From Microvirga mediterraneensis (GTDB taxonomy: Bacteria; Pseudomonadota; Alphaproteobacteria; Rhizobiales; Beijerinckiaceae), in the NCBI RefSeq assembly GCF_013520865.1, contig NZ_JACDXJ010000001.1, positions 186,001 to 250,000 on the forward strand: a stretch of DNA of 64,000 nt. Reading direction: 5' to 3'. Shown in pieces: positions 51,205 through 59,412 of this stretch (position 1 is the stretch's first letter; the number at the start of each line of letters is the position of its first letter). The notes below the pieces were generated by a model that was not told the origin of the DNA, ran no database searches, and saw only the letters and a program-made list of their open reading frames with translations. Made by a program: the position numbers and the translations under genes.

Positions 51205-52841
51205 TACGCGGCCTCCCGGCCGAGCCACTGCTTCAGAACGGCGGCGGCCTGCTCCTCACTCAGCTCGATGATCTGCTCCAGCTTGCGCTGCGGCGTCCTC
51301 GGCATCTCGATCAGGTTCTGCTCGTCCAGCTCGGACGCCACCTGCAGGGCAGTCTCCCTGCTGGATTCGAGAGCCTCTTCAGCCTCGGCCGCAGCCAAGG
51401 CGGCCGCCTGTTCGCGCTGGAGCTCAAGCTCGGCCTGATGGCGGGCCATGAGCATGCGGACGGCGGGACGCAGGCCGAACCAGATCATCATGGCGCACAG
51501 GGCGAGGATCGTCAGGGCGTTCACGACCGTGCCGAACTGGCGCATGAGAATCTCGGTCAGAGACGGGCCCTGAACCGGCTGAAGCATGCCGCCGTCGTCG
51601 ACGAAGCTGACGGCGGCCACCTTGATCTGATCACCGCGATTCTTGCTGAAGCCTGCGGCCGAGGATACGAGCTGCTCGATCTCGGCGACCTTGGCGTCCA
51701 TCTCGGCCGGAGTCGCATTCTCGCCGAGAAGCGACGTGATTCGGGACCTGTTCACCAGGACGGCAACGGACAGGTTCTTGATCTGGTAGCCGTCGCTGAT
51801 CGTCTGGATCGTCTTCGACGAAATCTCGTAGTTCGTCAGCTCTTCGCGCCGCTGGTTGTCCTCGCTCGAGCTGTCGCCCGATTCGCTCCGGACGTTCTCG
51901 TCCGGCAGGTTCTGCTGGACCGTGGTAGGCTTCTGGCCGCTCTTGTTCTGCGAGACCTCGGTTTCCTTGATCGTCCGGGTCGAACGCTCGACCTTCGATT
52001 CAGGATTGAAGATCGTCTCGTTGGTGCTGACCTTGTCCGTGCTCAGGCGAGCGGCCACGCTGACCTCGAAGTTGCCGGTGCCGAGATAGGGCGCGAGCGT
52101 GCGGCGCACATTGTCCTGGATTTCGAGGCCGACCGTCTTCTCGAGGCGAGCCATCTTGCCCGTCGAGGCGTTGGCGGCATCGTCGCCGGACATCAGGAGC
52201 GTCCCGTCCGTGTTCATGACGGTGACCTTGTCGACAGCCATGCCGGGAATGGCGGCCGCGACGAGGTGCCGGATGGCCTGCGCGGACGAGGCATCGTCAG
52301 ACGGCACCGTGCGAATGACGACGGAGGCCGAGGGCGGCTGCTGCTCGCGGCGGAACGAGCCGCGATCCGGAAGGACGATGTGGACACGCGCCGCCTTGAT
52401 GCCCTTCATGCCCTGGATGGTCCGGGCGAGCTCGCCTTCGAGGGCCCGCACCTTGGTGACTTCCTGCATGAAGGACGTGAGGCCCAGGGAGCCGAGATCG
52501 TTGAAGAGCTCGTAGCCGGATTTCGTGCTGTGCGGCAGCCCCTTCTCGGCCAGCAGCATGCGGGCCTGGGCCGTATTGCCGTAGCTGACGAGGAGAGCCG
52601 TTCCATCGGTGCTCACATCGAAGGGGATGCCGGCATCCTTCAGGACCGCTCCCATCCGCCCGACGTCCTCGCGGTCGAGCCCCGTATAGAGCATCTCCTG
52701 CGCCGGCCGGCTGAGATAGTAGGTGCCGATGCCGACGGACAGGAAGACGGCGAGGCCGATCGCCGCCAAGGCAGCCAGGCGACGGGCGCCAAGCTGCATC
52801 AAACTACTCCACAATCTTTCGGCGTGCTGACGACCAGGCAT
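51204..52841 (-). CDS. fliF: Flagellar MS-ring protein FliF
   Basis: A 545-residue protein with two membrane spans (about 22-44 and 433-455) around the periplasmic ring-building motifs (LYTGLDREDVGRMGAVLKDAGIPF and RALEGELARTIQGMKGIKAARVHI). The cytoplasmic tail binds FliG. A start at 52799 has a better ribosome-binding site (GGAG) but would remove LWSSL-type residues often kept in the family. It leads the operon fliF-fliH-motB-motC-fliK-transglycosylase, with the dyad 53 bp upstream. Confidence 0.95.
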   Translation of the reverse strand: MPGRQHAERLWSSLMQLGARRLAALAAIGLAVFLSVGIGTYYLSRPAQEMLYTGLDREDVGRMGAVLKDAGIPFDVSTDGTALLVSYGNTAQARMLLAEKGLPHSTKSGYELFNDLGSLGLTSFMQEVTKVRALEGELARTIQGMKGIKAARVHIVLPDRGSFRREQQPPSASVVIRTVPSDDASSAQAIRHLVAAAIPGMAVDKVTVMNTDGTLLMSGDDAANASTGKMARLEKTVGLEIQDNVRRTLAPYLGTGNFEVSVAARLSTDKVSTNETIFNPESKVERSTRTIKETEVSQNKSGQKPTTVQQNLPDENVRSESGDSSSEDNQRREELTNYEISSKTIQTISDGYQIKNLSVAVLVNRSRITSLLGENATPAEMDAKVAEIEQLVSSAAGFSKNRGDQIKVAAVSFVDDGGMLQPVQGPSLTEILMRQFGTVVNALTILALCAMMIWFGLRPAVRMLMARHQAELELQREQAAALAAAEAEEALESSRETALQVASELDEQNLIEMPRTPQRKLEQIIELSEEQAAAVLKQWLGREAA

Positions 52842-52893
52842 AGAGAATCTCGGTACTGGTAAGAGGTGTCGAGATCACTTTTGCGTCGTCAAC

Positions 52894-52904
52894 CTTGTGC
52901 GAAG
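52894..52904. promoter_or_regulatory. Flagellar-regulon dyad upstream of fliF
   Basis: CTTGTGCGAAG within AACCTTGTGCGAAGGTT, where AACCTT and AAGGTT pair perfectly. It lies 53 bp before the fliF start, in the 117-bp gap behind fliP. Confidence 0.65.
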
Positions 52905-52958
52905 GTTGCTGCCTCTCCGCCGATCATCCATTTTCCTGCTTTGCAGGATTTGGGTCAG

Positions 52959-53696
52959 TCAGAAATATGATCGAACGAGGCCGCTCACCAGGATGTTCCA
53001 CCCGTCGATCAGGACGAAGAACAGGATCTTGAACGGCAAGGCCAGAACGGTCGGAGGCATCATCATCATGCCCATGGACATCACCAGGGTCGCCACGATC
53101 ATGTCGATGACGAGGAAGGGCAACGCGATCAGGAAGCCGATCTCGAAGCCGCGCCGCAGCTCGGAGATCATGAAGGCCGGGATCAGAATCCGAAGATCGA
53201 TCTTCTCGCCCTCGCTGGGCCGGGGATAGTTGACGGCCGCCAGATCGCTGAACATCTGGAGGTCCTTGGGCCGCACATGTGTCATCATGAACTCGCGGAA
53301 GGGCTCCGTCGTCCTGGTAAACGCCTCCGCCTCGGAAATCTGGTTCTCCGTCAGGGGCCTGACCCCGTCGTTCCAAGCCCGGTCGAAGGTCGGCCCCATG
53401 ACGAAGAAGGTCATGAACAGGGACAGGCTGATCAGGAAGAGATTGGCGGGCGTGCTCTGGAGCCCCAATCCAGAACGCAGGAACGAGAAAGCGACCACGA
53501 ACCGGGTGAAGCTGGTCACCATGATCAGCAGGCCGGGCGCCAGAGACAGCACGGTCAGGAGAACGACGAGCTGGATGATCCTGCCGCTGACTGCGCCATC
53601 GCCGGCGGGGATGAGCGATTCGAGGCCGGCGATCTGCGCGTGAGCGCTTGTTGCCGTCAGGAGGAATGCGCCGGTGAAGATGAAACGAAAGGGCAT
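52959..53696 (-). CDS. fliP: Flagellar export-gate protein FliP
   Basis: A 245-residue gate protein with a cleavable signal peptide (about 1-21) and four membrane helices. LAPGLLIMVTSFTRFVVAFSFLRSGLG and the C-terminal FLVIDMIVATLVMSMGMMMMPP are family signatures. It ends the long flgB operon. No fliO is visible nearby. Confidence 0.96.
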   Translation of the reverse strand: MPFRFIFTGAFLLTATSAHAQIAGLESLIPAGDGAVSGRIIQLVVLLTVLSLAPGLLIMVTSFTRFVVAFSFLRSGLGLQSTPANLFLISLSLFMTFFVMGPTFDRAWNDGVRPLTENQISEAEAFTRTTEPFREFMMTHVRPKDLQMFSDLAAVNYPRPSEGEKIDLRILIPAFMISELRRGFEIGFLIALPFLVIDMIVATLVMSMGMMMMPPTVLALPFKILFFVLIDGWNILVSGLVRSYF

Positions 53697-53769
53697 CGGT
53701 CACTATGTCTTTCAGAAATATGGAAAGGCATTCGCGTAACAGGCCGGCGAATGCCGCAATGGTTTCGTT

Positions 53770-54279
53770 CTATTGTACGACCAGGGTTTCAAGCACCAGC
53801 TCCTGGATCACGCCTTTCGAGCGCAATCTCGCGCGCTCGTTGAGATCCTCACGCAAATGGAGGAGGCCGCTCGGTCCCTGAATCTGCGCCAGAGATACGG
53901 TGCGCATATAGGCCAGGATGTCCTGTCGCGTCTCCGATGCCAGCACGTCCGGGTGCTCTTCCTCACCAGAACGGTATACGATGGATGCTTCCAGCCTGAC
54001 CCAGTCGCTTGCCGAGCCTGCCAGGTTGGTCACGACGGCCGCCAGTTTCTTGATCGCGATGTTGCCCTTGTAGGGGCTTGCGACCTCGGTCTTCTGCGGC
54101 AGGGCCTTGTACTTTTCCTCGACCTGACGCTCGATCCCCGAGACCATGACCAGGCCGAATCCGCCTCCGATGGCCGCGGACAGGAGGGTCAGCAGTCCGA
54201 GCGTCAGGAGCCATCGGAGCGATCCTTCTTTGCTCGGCGAGCTGCCGGCGGGCGCAGGAAGTTGTAGGGCCTTGGCCAT
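53770..54279 (-). CDS. fliL: Flagellar basal-body protein FliL
   Basis: A 169-residue single-pass protein: membrane helix about 23-47, then a periplasmic domain with IAIKKLAAVVTNLAGSASDWVRLEASIVY and a C-terminal LREDLNERARLRSKGVIQELVLETLVVQ. FliL surrounds and stabilises the stators. It lies 24 bp after flgH. Confidence 0.9.
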   Translation of the reverse strand: MAKALQLPAPAGSSPSKEGSLRWLLTLGLLTLLSAAIGGGFGLVMVSGIERQVEEKYKALPQKTEVASPYKGNIAIKKLAAVVTNLAGSASDWVRLEASIVYRSGEEEHPDVLASETRQDILAYMRTVSLAQIQGPSGLLHLREDLNERARLRSKGVIQELVLETLVVQ

Positions 54280-54303
54280 TCTTCTCTCGTCCTGGTGGTC
54301 TAC

Positions 54304-55002
54304 TTAGAAAGGCGCCACGACATCGTAGATCTGCTGTCCGTAGGCGGGTTGCTGAACTTCCATGAGGCGTCCGCGGCCACCATAGGAAACCCGAGCCTCG
54401 GCAATCTTGTCGTAGCTGATCGTGTTCTTCGGCGAGATGTCCCTCGGCCGCACGATCCCGGCAATGTTCAGAATGCGGAGTTCGTAGTTTACGCGCACTT
54501 CCTGCGATCCGCTGATGACGACATTTCCGTTCGGCAGAACCTCGTTGACGACGGCGGCCACGGAAAGGCGTAGCTTCTCCGACCGGTCGATGGTTCCCTG
54601 CCCGGCCGAGGACGACGACGAATTGACGCCGAAATCTCCGGTGCCGTCGGCATTCCATCCTTTGAAGGAGAACGCATAATCCAGGCCCGCCCCAATCGAG
54701 GATTTTCTCGACCGGTCGCTCGCGTTGTCGAACTGGGCTTTGTCGTCGATTTGGATGTTGACGGTGACGATATCGCCGACCTGTCGCGCGCGCGGGCTCG
54801 TGAAGAGGTCCGCGCTGGCATTGCTCCAGGTGGAATTCGCCGCCGTCGGCCCATTCGCTTTGAAGAGATGGGGAAGCGGCTCACGGTCGACGAGGACACC
54901 GGACCCGACCGGCGTCATTCCCGGTTCACGCCCAATCTCCTCCGGCCGCGTTGCGCAAGCGCCGAGGAAGCACAGCCCGGCAATCAGTAAAAGGTGTTTC
55001 AA
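54304..55002 (-). CDS. flgH: Flagellar L-ring lipoprotein FlgH
   Basis: A 232-residue outer-membrane lipoprotein with lipobox LGAC (Cys16). ARQVGDIVTVNIQIDDKAQFDN and RLSVAAVVNEVLPNGNVVISGSQEV are typical of the L-ring. Its ATG overlaps the motE stop by 4 bp. Confidence 0.95.
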   Translation of the reverse strand: MKHLLLIAGLCFLGACATRPEEIGREPGMTPVGSGVLVDREPLPHLFKANGPTAANSTWSNASADLFTSPRARQVGDIVTVNIQIDDKAQFDNASDRSRKSSIGAGLDYAFSFKGWNADGTGDFGVNSSSSSAGQGTIDRSEKLRLSVAAVVNEVLPNGNVVISGSQEVRVNYELRILNIAGIVRPRDISPKNTISYDKIAEARVSYGGRGRLMEVQQPAYGQQIYDVVAPF

Positions 55003-55514
55003 TTCTGCCTCACGGTATTCTTGTCCCGCTTGGGAGCATCGGTGATGACATTCGCCAATTGCGCGGCGCGGGCCGGTTCCATTTCGTTCAGAACGGCACT
55101 GGCGACGCGAGGATTGAGCCTTGCGATGACAGCGGCGGCTATCTCTTCATCCATATTGGTGAGCTGCAAGGCCGCCGCATCCGGGCGCATGCGCGAATAG
55201 ATCAGGACGATGGTCTCGTCGGCCTTCGTCAGGACTTCGTTCCGGCGACGCAGCCATTCCTCATATTCGGCGCGCTTGGCTTCGAGCACTTTGATCCGGC
55301 CCTCGATCTCCTTCTCCATGTCGGCGAGAGCCTGCTTCTGGAGTGCGAAGCGTGCGTCGGAGGCAGCATCCGCAATGCTGGCACAATACTGGCTGGACTT
55401 GGCGTCAGCCTTGACTTCCTGCGCCGTTGCAGCGTGATGCGCGCCTGCCCCGAGGAGCAGCCCGGCGGCAATGGCCGTCGACTTGAGAGTCTTGATGATC
55501 GTGGATTCGGTCAT
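54999..55514 (-). CDS. motE: Periplasmic motor protein MotE
   Basis: A 171-residue exported protein (signal about 1-31) with a central coiled coil (about 55-105) and a C-terminal MgtE-N-like helical part: YSRMRPDAAALQLTNMDEEIAAAVIARLNPRVASAVLNEM. This matches MotE, the rhizobial chaperone that stabilises MotC. It overlaps flgI by 4 bp. Confidence 0.85.
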   Translation of the reverse strand: MTESTIIKTLKSTAIAAGLLLGAGAHHAATAQEVKADAKSSQYCASIADAASDARFALQKQALADMEKEIEGRIKVLEAKRAEYEEWLRRRNEVLTKADETIVLIYSRMRPDAAALQLTNMDEEIAAAVIARLNPRVASAVLNEMEPARAAQLANVITDAPKRDKNTVRQN

Positions 55515-56611
55515 TGGATCACCAGTTCCGCTTGAAGTGCCCCGGCCGTCTTGACGGCCTGGAGAATGGCGATGACGTCGGACGGTTTGAGGCCCATCTG
55601 GTTGAGTCCCTTGACGAGGGTCTGGAGGTCGGCTCCGCGAACGATGGCGAGCGGCACCCTCTCCTCCGCGGCTGTGATCTGAGTGCGCGGCACGACCACG
55701 GTCTGGCCCATGGAGAACGGATCGGGTTGAGAGACTTCAGGGGTTTCCGTCACGCGGATCGTCAAGGCTCCATGGGTGATCGCAACCGTGGAGATCTGCA
55801 CGTTCTTTCCGATCACGACCGTCCCGGTCCGCTGGTCCACGACGATCCTGGCCGGCGTATCCGGCCTGATCTCGAGATCTCCCAACTCGGCGATGAAACG
55901 GGTCGCCGCCACATTCTTCGGCTTCTGCAGGAGAACGGTGCGAAAATCGCGCGGAGACGCCACGCGAACGCCGTAACGCTGCTGCGCATAAAGGTTGATT
56001 GCATCCGTGATCAGCGTCGCGGTCTTGTAGTCGGGGTTCTTGAGTTCGAAGGCCAGCGGTCCCATGGCATTGAAGCCGCCTTGGACCTCCCGCTCGATCA
56101 GGGCGCCGTTCGGAATACGCCCAGCGGTCGCGACGCCCGAAGTCAGCGTCTCGGCCTGCCCCTGGGCGGAGAATCCCGAAACGGCGATCGCACCTTGCGC
56201 GACGGCATAAACCTGCCCATCGCCGCCCTGTAGGGCGGTGAGCATCAGGGTGCCGCCCTTCAGGGAGGTGGCATCGCCCATGGACGTAACCGTCACGTCG
56301 ATGCGCGATCCGGATCCGACGAAAGCTGGAAGGTCCGCCGTAACGATGACGGCCGCGACGTTGCGGGTCCGCAGGTTGATGTCGCGGACATTGACGCCCA
56401 TGCGGTCGAGCATCGATTGGAGCGACTGCTCGGTAAACTGGGAGTTGCGAAGCGTATCGCCCGTTCCCTGGAGGCCCATGACGAGGCCATACCCGATGAG
56501 CTGGTTGTCGCGCACACCTTGAACGGAGGCCACATCCTTGATGCGTGTCGCAGCGTGGCTCTGGAGCGAGACCAGAACGGCGAGGAGAAAAAGAATCGCA
56601 CGGAGCATCAT
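55511..56611 (-). CDS. flgI: Flagellar P-ring protein FlgI
   Basis: A 366-residue exported protein (signal about 1-20). RIKDVASVQGVRDNQLIGYGLVMGLQGTGD is the family start, and LVKGLNQMGLKPSDVIAILQAVKTAGAL is the end. It forms the periplasmic bushing. Its ATG overlaps the flgA stop by one base (TGATG). Confidence 0.97.
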   Translation of the reverse strand: MMLRAILFLLAVLVSLQSHAATRIKDVASVQGVRDNQLIGYGLVMGLQGTGDTLRNSQFTEQSLQSMLDRMGVNVRDINLRTRNVAAVIVTADLPAFVGSGSRIDVTVTSMGDATSLKGGTLMLTALQGGDGQVYAVAQGAIAVSGFSAQGQAETLTSGVATAGRIPNGALIEREVQGGFNAMGPLAFELKNPDYKTATLITDAINLYAQQRYGVRVASPRDFRTVLLQKPKNVAATRFIAELGDLEIRPDTPARIVVDQRTGTVVIGKNVQISTVAITHGALTIRVTETPEVSQPDPFSMGQTVVVPRTQITAAEERVPLAIVRGADLQTLVKGLNQMGLKPSDVIAILQAVKTAGALQAELVIQ

Positions 56612-57072
56612 CAGAATCCGATCCGAACCCGACCGTCGGGCTGAACCCGGCCAGTGATGATCCGGCCGCTGTCGACGTTCTTGACCTGGATGGTTTCACC
56701 CAGAGTACCGGACTGAAGCGGGATACCGATCCCCATGATCGACAATCCGCCTTCCTCGAACACGATCTGCGTCTGCGTACCCCGTGTCACGAGCTTCGGG
56801 TCGTCGACGGCATTCATCGGAATCGGCTCCCCGGGCAGAAGGGTCCGACGAGCCATCTTGCCGGTGAGAACCCGCGGCGACTCGATGACGGCCGTCCGAT
56901 AGCGATAGTTCTCCGGAAACGCGCGATCCTTGAGCATAGACTCGTTGATCGTGTCGCCGGGATAAATGGTCACCGAAGGAACCGGGAGGATTCGCTCTTC
57001 AGCCATGGCGGCCCAGGGGGCCGCCAGCGCCATGACGCTCGCCGCGAGAGCAATATGGACGAGATGCTTCAT
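56611..57072 (-). CDS. flgA: P-ring assembly chaperone FlgA
   Basis: A 153-residue exported protein (signal about 1-23). It is short: essentially only the SAF and C-terminal domain (ESPRVLTGKMARRTLLPGEPIPMNAV, then GETIQVKNVDSGRIITGRV). It helps FlgI form the P-ring. It lies 24 bp after flgG and directly before flgI. Confidence 0.9.
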   Translation of the reverse strand: MKHLVHIALAASVMALAAPWAAMAEERILPVPSVTIYPGDTINESMLKDRAFPENYRYRTAVIESPRVLTGKMARRTLLPGEPIPMNAVDDPKLVTRGTQTQIVFEEGGLSIMGIGIPLQSGTLGETIQVKNVDSGRIITGRVQPDGRVRIGF

Positions 57073-57096
57073 GAATCTTTCACCCGGCTTTCGCCC

Positions 57097-57885
57097 TTAG
57101 CGGATGCCCTTGGACACGGTTCCGGCCATATCGTCGGCAGCCTGGATGACCTTCGAATTCATCTCGAAGGCACGCTGCGCCGAGATCAGGTTCGTGATCT
57201 CCTTGATCGGATCGACGTTGGAAGCCTCGAGATAACCCTGATGGATCTTCCCGAATCCCGGATCGGACGGCATGCCCACCACCGGGGCGCCGGATGCGAG
57301 CGTTTCGCGATAGTAGTTGCTGCCGATCGGCTCCAGGCCCGCATCGTTGGCGAAGTTCGCAAGCGAAAGCTGACCGAGATTCTGCGGCTGGGCTTGCCCG
57401 TCGATCTTCGCAAACACCTCGCCGGATTCGTTGATCGTCACGTCGAGAGTGTTCGCCGGTACGATGATCGGCGGGTTGAGCGTGTAGCCGTCGAGGGTGA
57501 CGAGCTGCCCGTTGCCGTCCTTATTGAACGATCCCGCACGGGTGTAGACGATTTCGCCGCTGGGAGCATTGACCTGGAACCAGCCGCGGCCGTTCAGGGC
57601 AAGGTCGAACTGGTTCGACGTATTCGTCAGCGATCCCTGACGATGCAGGTTGCGGATCGCCGCCGTTCGGACGCCGAGCCCCAGCATCGCTCCTTCCGGA
57701 ACCGGGCTCGATCCGGCCTGGTTGGGAATGGCCTGCGACCGCTCGGCTTGATAGAGCAGGTCCGTGAACTCGGCCCGAGCCCCTTTAAAGGCGGTGGTGT
57801 TCACGTTCGAGATGTTGTTGGCGATGACTTCGACGTTAAGCTGCTGGGCATTCATGCCCGTGGCGGCGATCGCGAGCGCTCTCAT
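57097..57885 (-). CDS. flgG: Flagellar distal rod protein FlgG
   Basis: A 262-residue rod protein. [40 protein letters not shown] is the classic FlgG start, and [30 protein letters not shown] is the end. It is the fourth gene of the flgB operon. Confidence 0.96.
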   Translation of the reverse strand: MRALAIAATGMNAQQLNVEVIANNISNVNTTAFKGARAEFTDLLYQAERSQAIPNQAGSSPVPEGAMLGLGVRTAAIRNLHRQGSLTNTSNQFDLALNGRGWFQVNAPSGEIVYTRAGSFNKDGNGQLVTLDGYTLNPPIIVPANTLDVTINESGEVFAKIDGQAQPQNLGQLSLANFANDAGLEPIGSNYYRETLASGAPVVGMPSDPGFGKIHQGYLEASNVDPIKEITNLISAQRAFEMNSKVIQAADDMAGTVSKGIR

Positions 57886-57895
57886 TTCAGTCCCC

Positions 57896-58225
57896 TTAAA
57901 TCGTCATCCGGGAGATTTCTTGGTAGGCCGCGACGACCTTGTCGCGGATCGCGATGGCCGTCTGAAGCGTCTGCTCAGCCGACATCACCGCCTCGACGAC
58001 CTGCTGCACCGAGGCCTTGCCTTGGATCCCGGCGATCGACGCCGCTTCACCCGCCTTCATGGTGTCGATGGCGGAATTGGCTACCTGAGCCATCATGTCG
58101 CCGAAGCTTGCCTGGGATGCCCCGGCCACGGCTCCTGCGGCCGGCGTCCCGCCGAAGGTGGGAATGGCTGCGACCGCCGATGGGCGATCGATCATTGAGG
58201 AGATCGAGGAAACTGCGCTGACCAT
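57896..58225 (-). CDS. fliE: MS-ring/rod adaptor FliE
   Basis: A 109-residue protein with [58 protein letters not shown], the FliE core, ending YQEISRMTI. It joins the rod to the MS ring. It starts one base after the flgC stop. Confidence 0.94.
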   Translation of the reverse strand: MVSAVSSISSMIDRPSAVAAIPTFGGTPAAGAVAGASQASFGDMMAQVANSAIDTMKAGEAASIAGIQGKASVQQVVEAVMSAEQTLQTAIAIRDKVVAAYQEISRMTI

Positions 58226-58226
58226 A

Positions 58227-58646
58227 TCAGCCTCTCATGAGATCGATTGTTGCAGTGATCATGGCTCTGGCCTGCTTCATCATCTGCAGGTTCGCCTGGT
58301 AGGATCGATTGGCTTCGCGCATGTCCGCCATTTCGATCAGCGTGTTGACGTTCGGCTTCTTGACCATGCCGTTCTCATCCGCGGCCGGATTGCCGGGATC
58401 GTACTCGAGCGGGAAAGCCGAATCGTCCTGCCCGATATCCTTGACGGTCACCGAAGCTGCGCCGAGTGTCCGGTCGAGCTCGGATTTGAAGGTGATCGTC
58501 TTGCGCGTGTAGGGATCGGAACCCGGCGTGCGCCCCGTCGATTGGGCATTCGCGATGTTCTCCGAGATGACCCGGAGACGAGACGATTGGGCCTCCAGGC
58601 CCGAGCTCGATAATTTGCTGGATGCAACCAAGGGGTCGATCATCAT
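58227..58646 (-). CDS. flgC: Flagellar proximal rod protein FlgC
   Basis: A 139-residue rod protein with [22 protein letters not shown] at the start and [25 protein letters not shown] at the end. It overlaps flgB by 4 bp. Confidence 0.95.
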   Translation of the reverse strand: MMIDPLVASSKLSSSGLEAQSSRLRVISENIANAQSTGRTPGSDPYTRKTITFKSELDRTLGAASVTVKDIGQDDSAFPLEYDPGNPAADENGMVKKPNVNTLIEMADMREANRSYQANLQMMKQARAMITATIDLMRG

Positions 58647-59029
58647 GAAGTCCTTACGCTTGACATCAGCATCCGGTGGAATGACTTGACGATGCTTGTA
58701 TTCAACGAATGCTGCCGGTTGACCTCACCAGCCTTGATGAGCTCCTGCTCGAGGCTGACGGAATTCTTGGAATAGACCGTGTCCCAGCTGTCCGACTTCT
58801 TGACCTTGCTCGCTTCGGCTTTTGACGGGGTGAACCCGATATGGCTGGCGTTTGTCGCAGCCATGGCCAACTTGGTTTTGTCCATAACGTCCGCGAACGG
58901 CTCGACATCCCTGGCCCGATAGCCCGGTGTGTTGGCGTTGGCGACGTTTCCGGAAATCGTCGTTTGGCGGGCGGCGAGCCATTGAGCCTGTCGCGATGCC
59001 AGATCGAACAGATAGACAGGTGCCGTCAC
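58643..59029 (-). CDS. flgB: Flagellar proximal rod protein FlgB
   Basis: A 128-residue rod protein from the GTG at 59029 (product begins [21 protein letters not shown]); GGAGA lies about 10 bp upstream. A longer frame to 59101 has no similarity and would cover the regulatory sites. It contains [23 protein letters not shown]. It leads the operon flgB-flgC-fliE-flgG-flgA-flgI-motE-flgH-fliL-fliP. Confidence 0.9.
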   Translation of the reverse strand: MTAPVYLFDLASRQAQWLAARQTTISGNVANANTPGYRARDVEPFADVMDKTKLAMAATNASHIGFTPSKAEASKVKKSDSWDTVYSKNSVSLEQELIKAGEVNRQHSLNTSIVKSFHRMLMSSVRTS

Positions 59030-59053
59030 AGGGTGGTCTCCAGGCGAATATGG

Positions 59054-59068
59054 TAAAGAGGCATTTAA
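59054..59068. promoter_or_regulatory. CtrA-like binding box upstream of flgB
   Basis: TAAA, seven bases, TTAA followed by CC: one mismatch from TTAA-N7-TTAA. It lies 25 bp before the flgB GTG and about 10 bp from the dyad, suggesting joint control of this early flagellar operon. Confidence 0.45.
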
Positions 59069-59077
59069 CCCGCCAAC

Positions 59078-59088
59078 CTTGCACGAGG
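59078..59088. promoter_or_regulatory. Flagellar-regulon dyad upstream of flgB
   Basis: CTTGCACGAGG in the context AACCTTGCACGAGGCT, 49 bp before the flgB start. It is the same core as the sites before fliF, flgE, flgF, flhA and the chemoreceptor. Confidence 0.65.
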
Positions 59089-59191
59089 CTGACCTGGGCA
59101 CCGTTCCGGGGCCGTAGCTTGAGCCGGCTCGCCTCGCGCGACGAGGCTCAGTTGAGGATCGTGTCGAGAAGGATGGCCGAGCCGCGTTGGC

Positions 59192-59230
59192 GGCGTTTAA
59201 ACATTGTAACGTCTCGAAAATTTAGACGCC
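59192..59230. repeat. Inverted repeat upstream of the sensor kinase
   Basis: GGCGTTTAAA and TTTAGACGCC pair at 9 of 10 positions across a 19-nt gap. It lies about 180 bp before the kinase start and could be an operator or a weak hairpin; there is no T-run. Confidence 0.35.
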
Positions 59231-59412
59231 CTCGTTGGCGCGACACTATAGCAGCAGCGCCAATTGCTTTTTGGGTTGCCGATTTCGGCGCGCTGTTGCA
59301 ATCGCGACGGTGACATTTCTTGTCGGCCGGGCGTATCAATGGTGTTGCCCTCGGCGATTCTTCACCATTAAGTTTAAATTCTGCACGCGACGCAGCACAT
59401 GGGTTGGGGGGA

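Larger units (their letters stand above)
59030..59412. other. Divergent control region between flgB and the sensor kinase
   Basis: About 380 bp with no credible gene. It holds a CtrA-like box (59054-59068), the flagellar dyad (59078-59088), a palindrome GCCTCGCGCGACGAGGC (59131-59147) and a long inverted repeat GGCGTTTAAA/TTTAGACGCC (59192-59230). The part before the kinase is AT-richer (TTAAGTTTAAATTC near 59367). Confidence 0.55.

Noticed and set aside
52920..52950. TCCTGC-TTT-GCAGGA hairpin as a fliP terminator
   Set aside because: The stem is only 6 bp and no T-run follows on the minus strand.
59131..59147. Palindrome GCCTCGCGCGACGAGGC as another flagellar dyad
   Set aside because: The two half-sites are further apart than in the six core sites.
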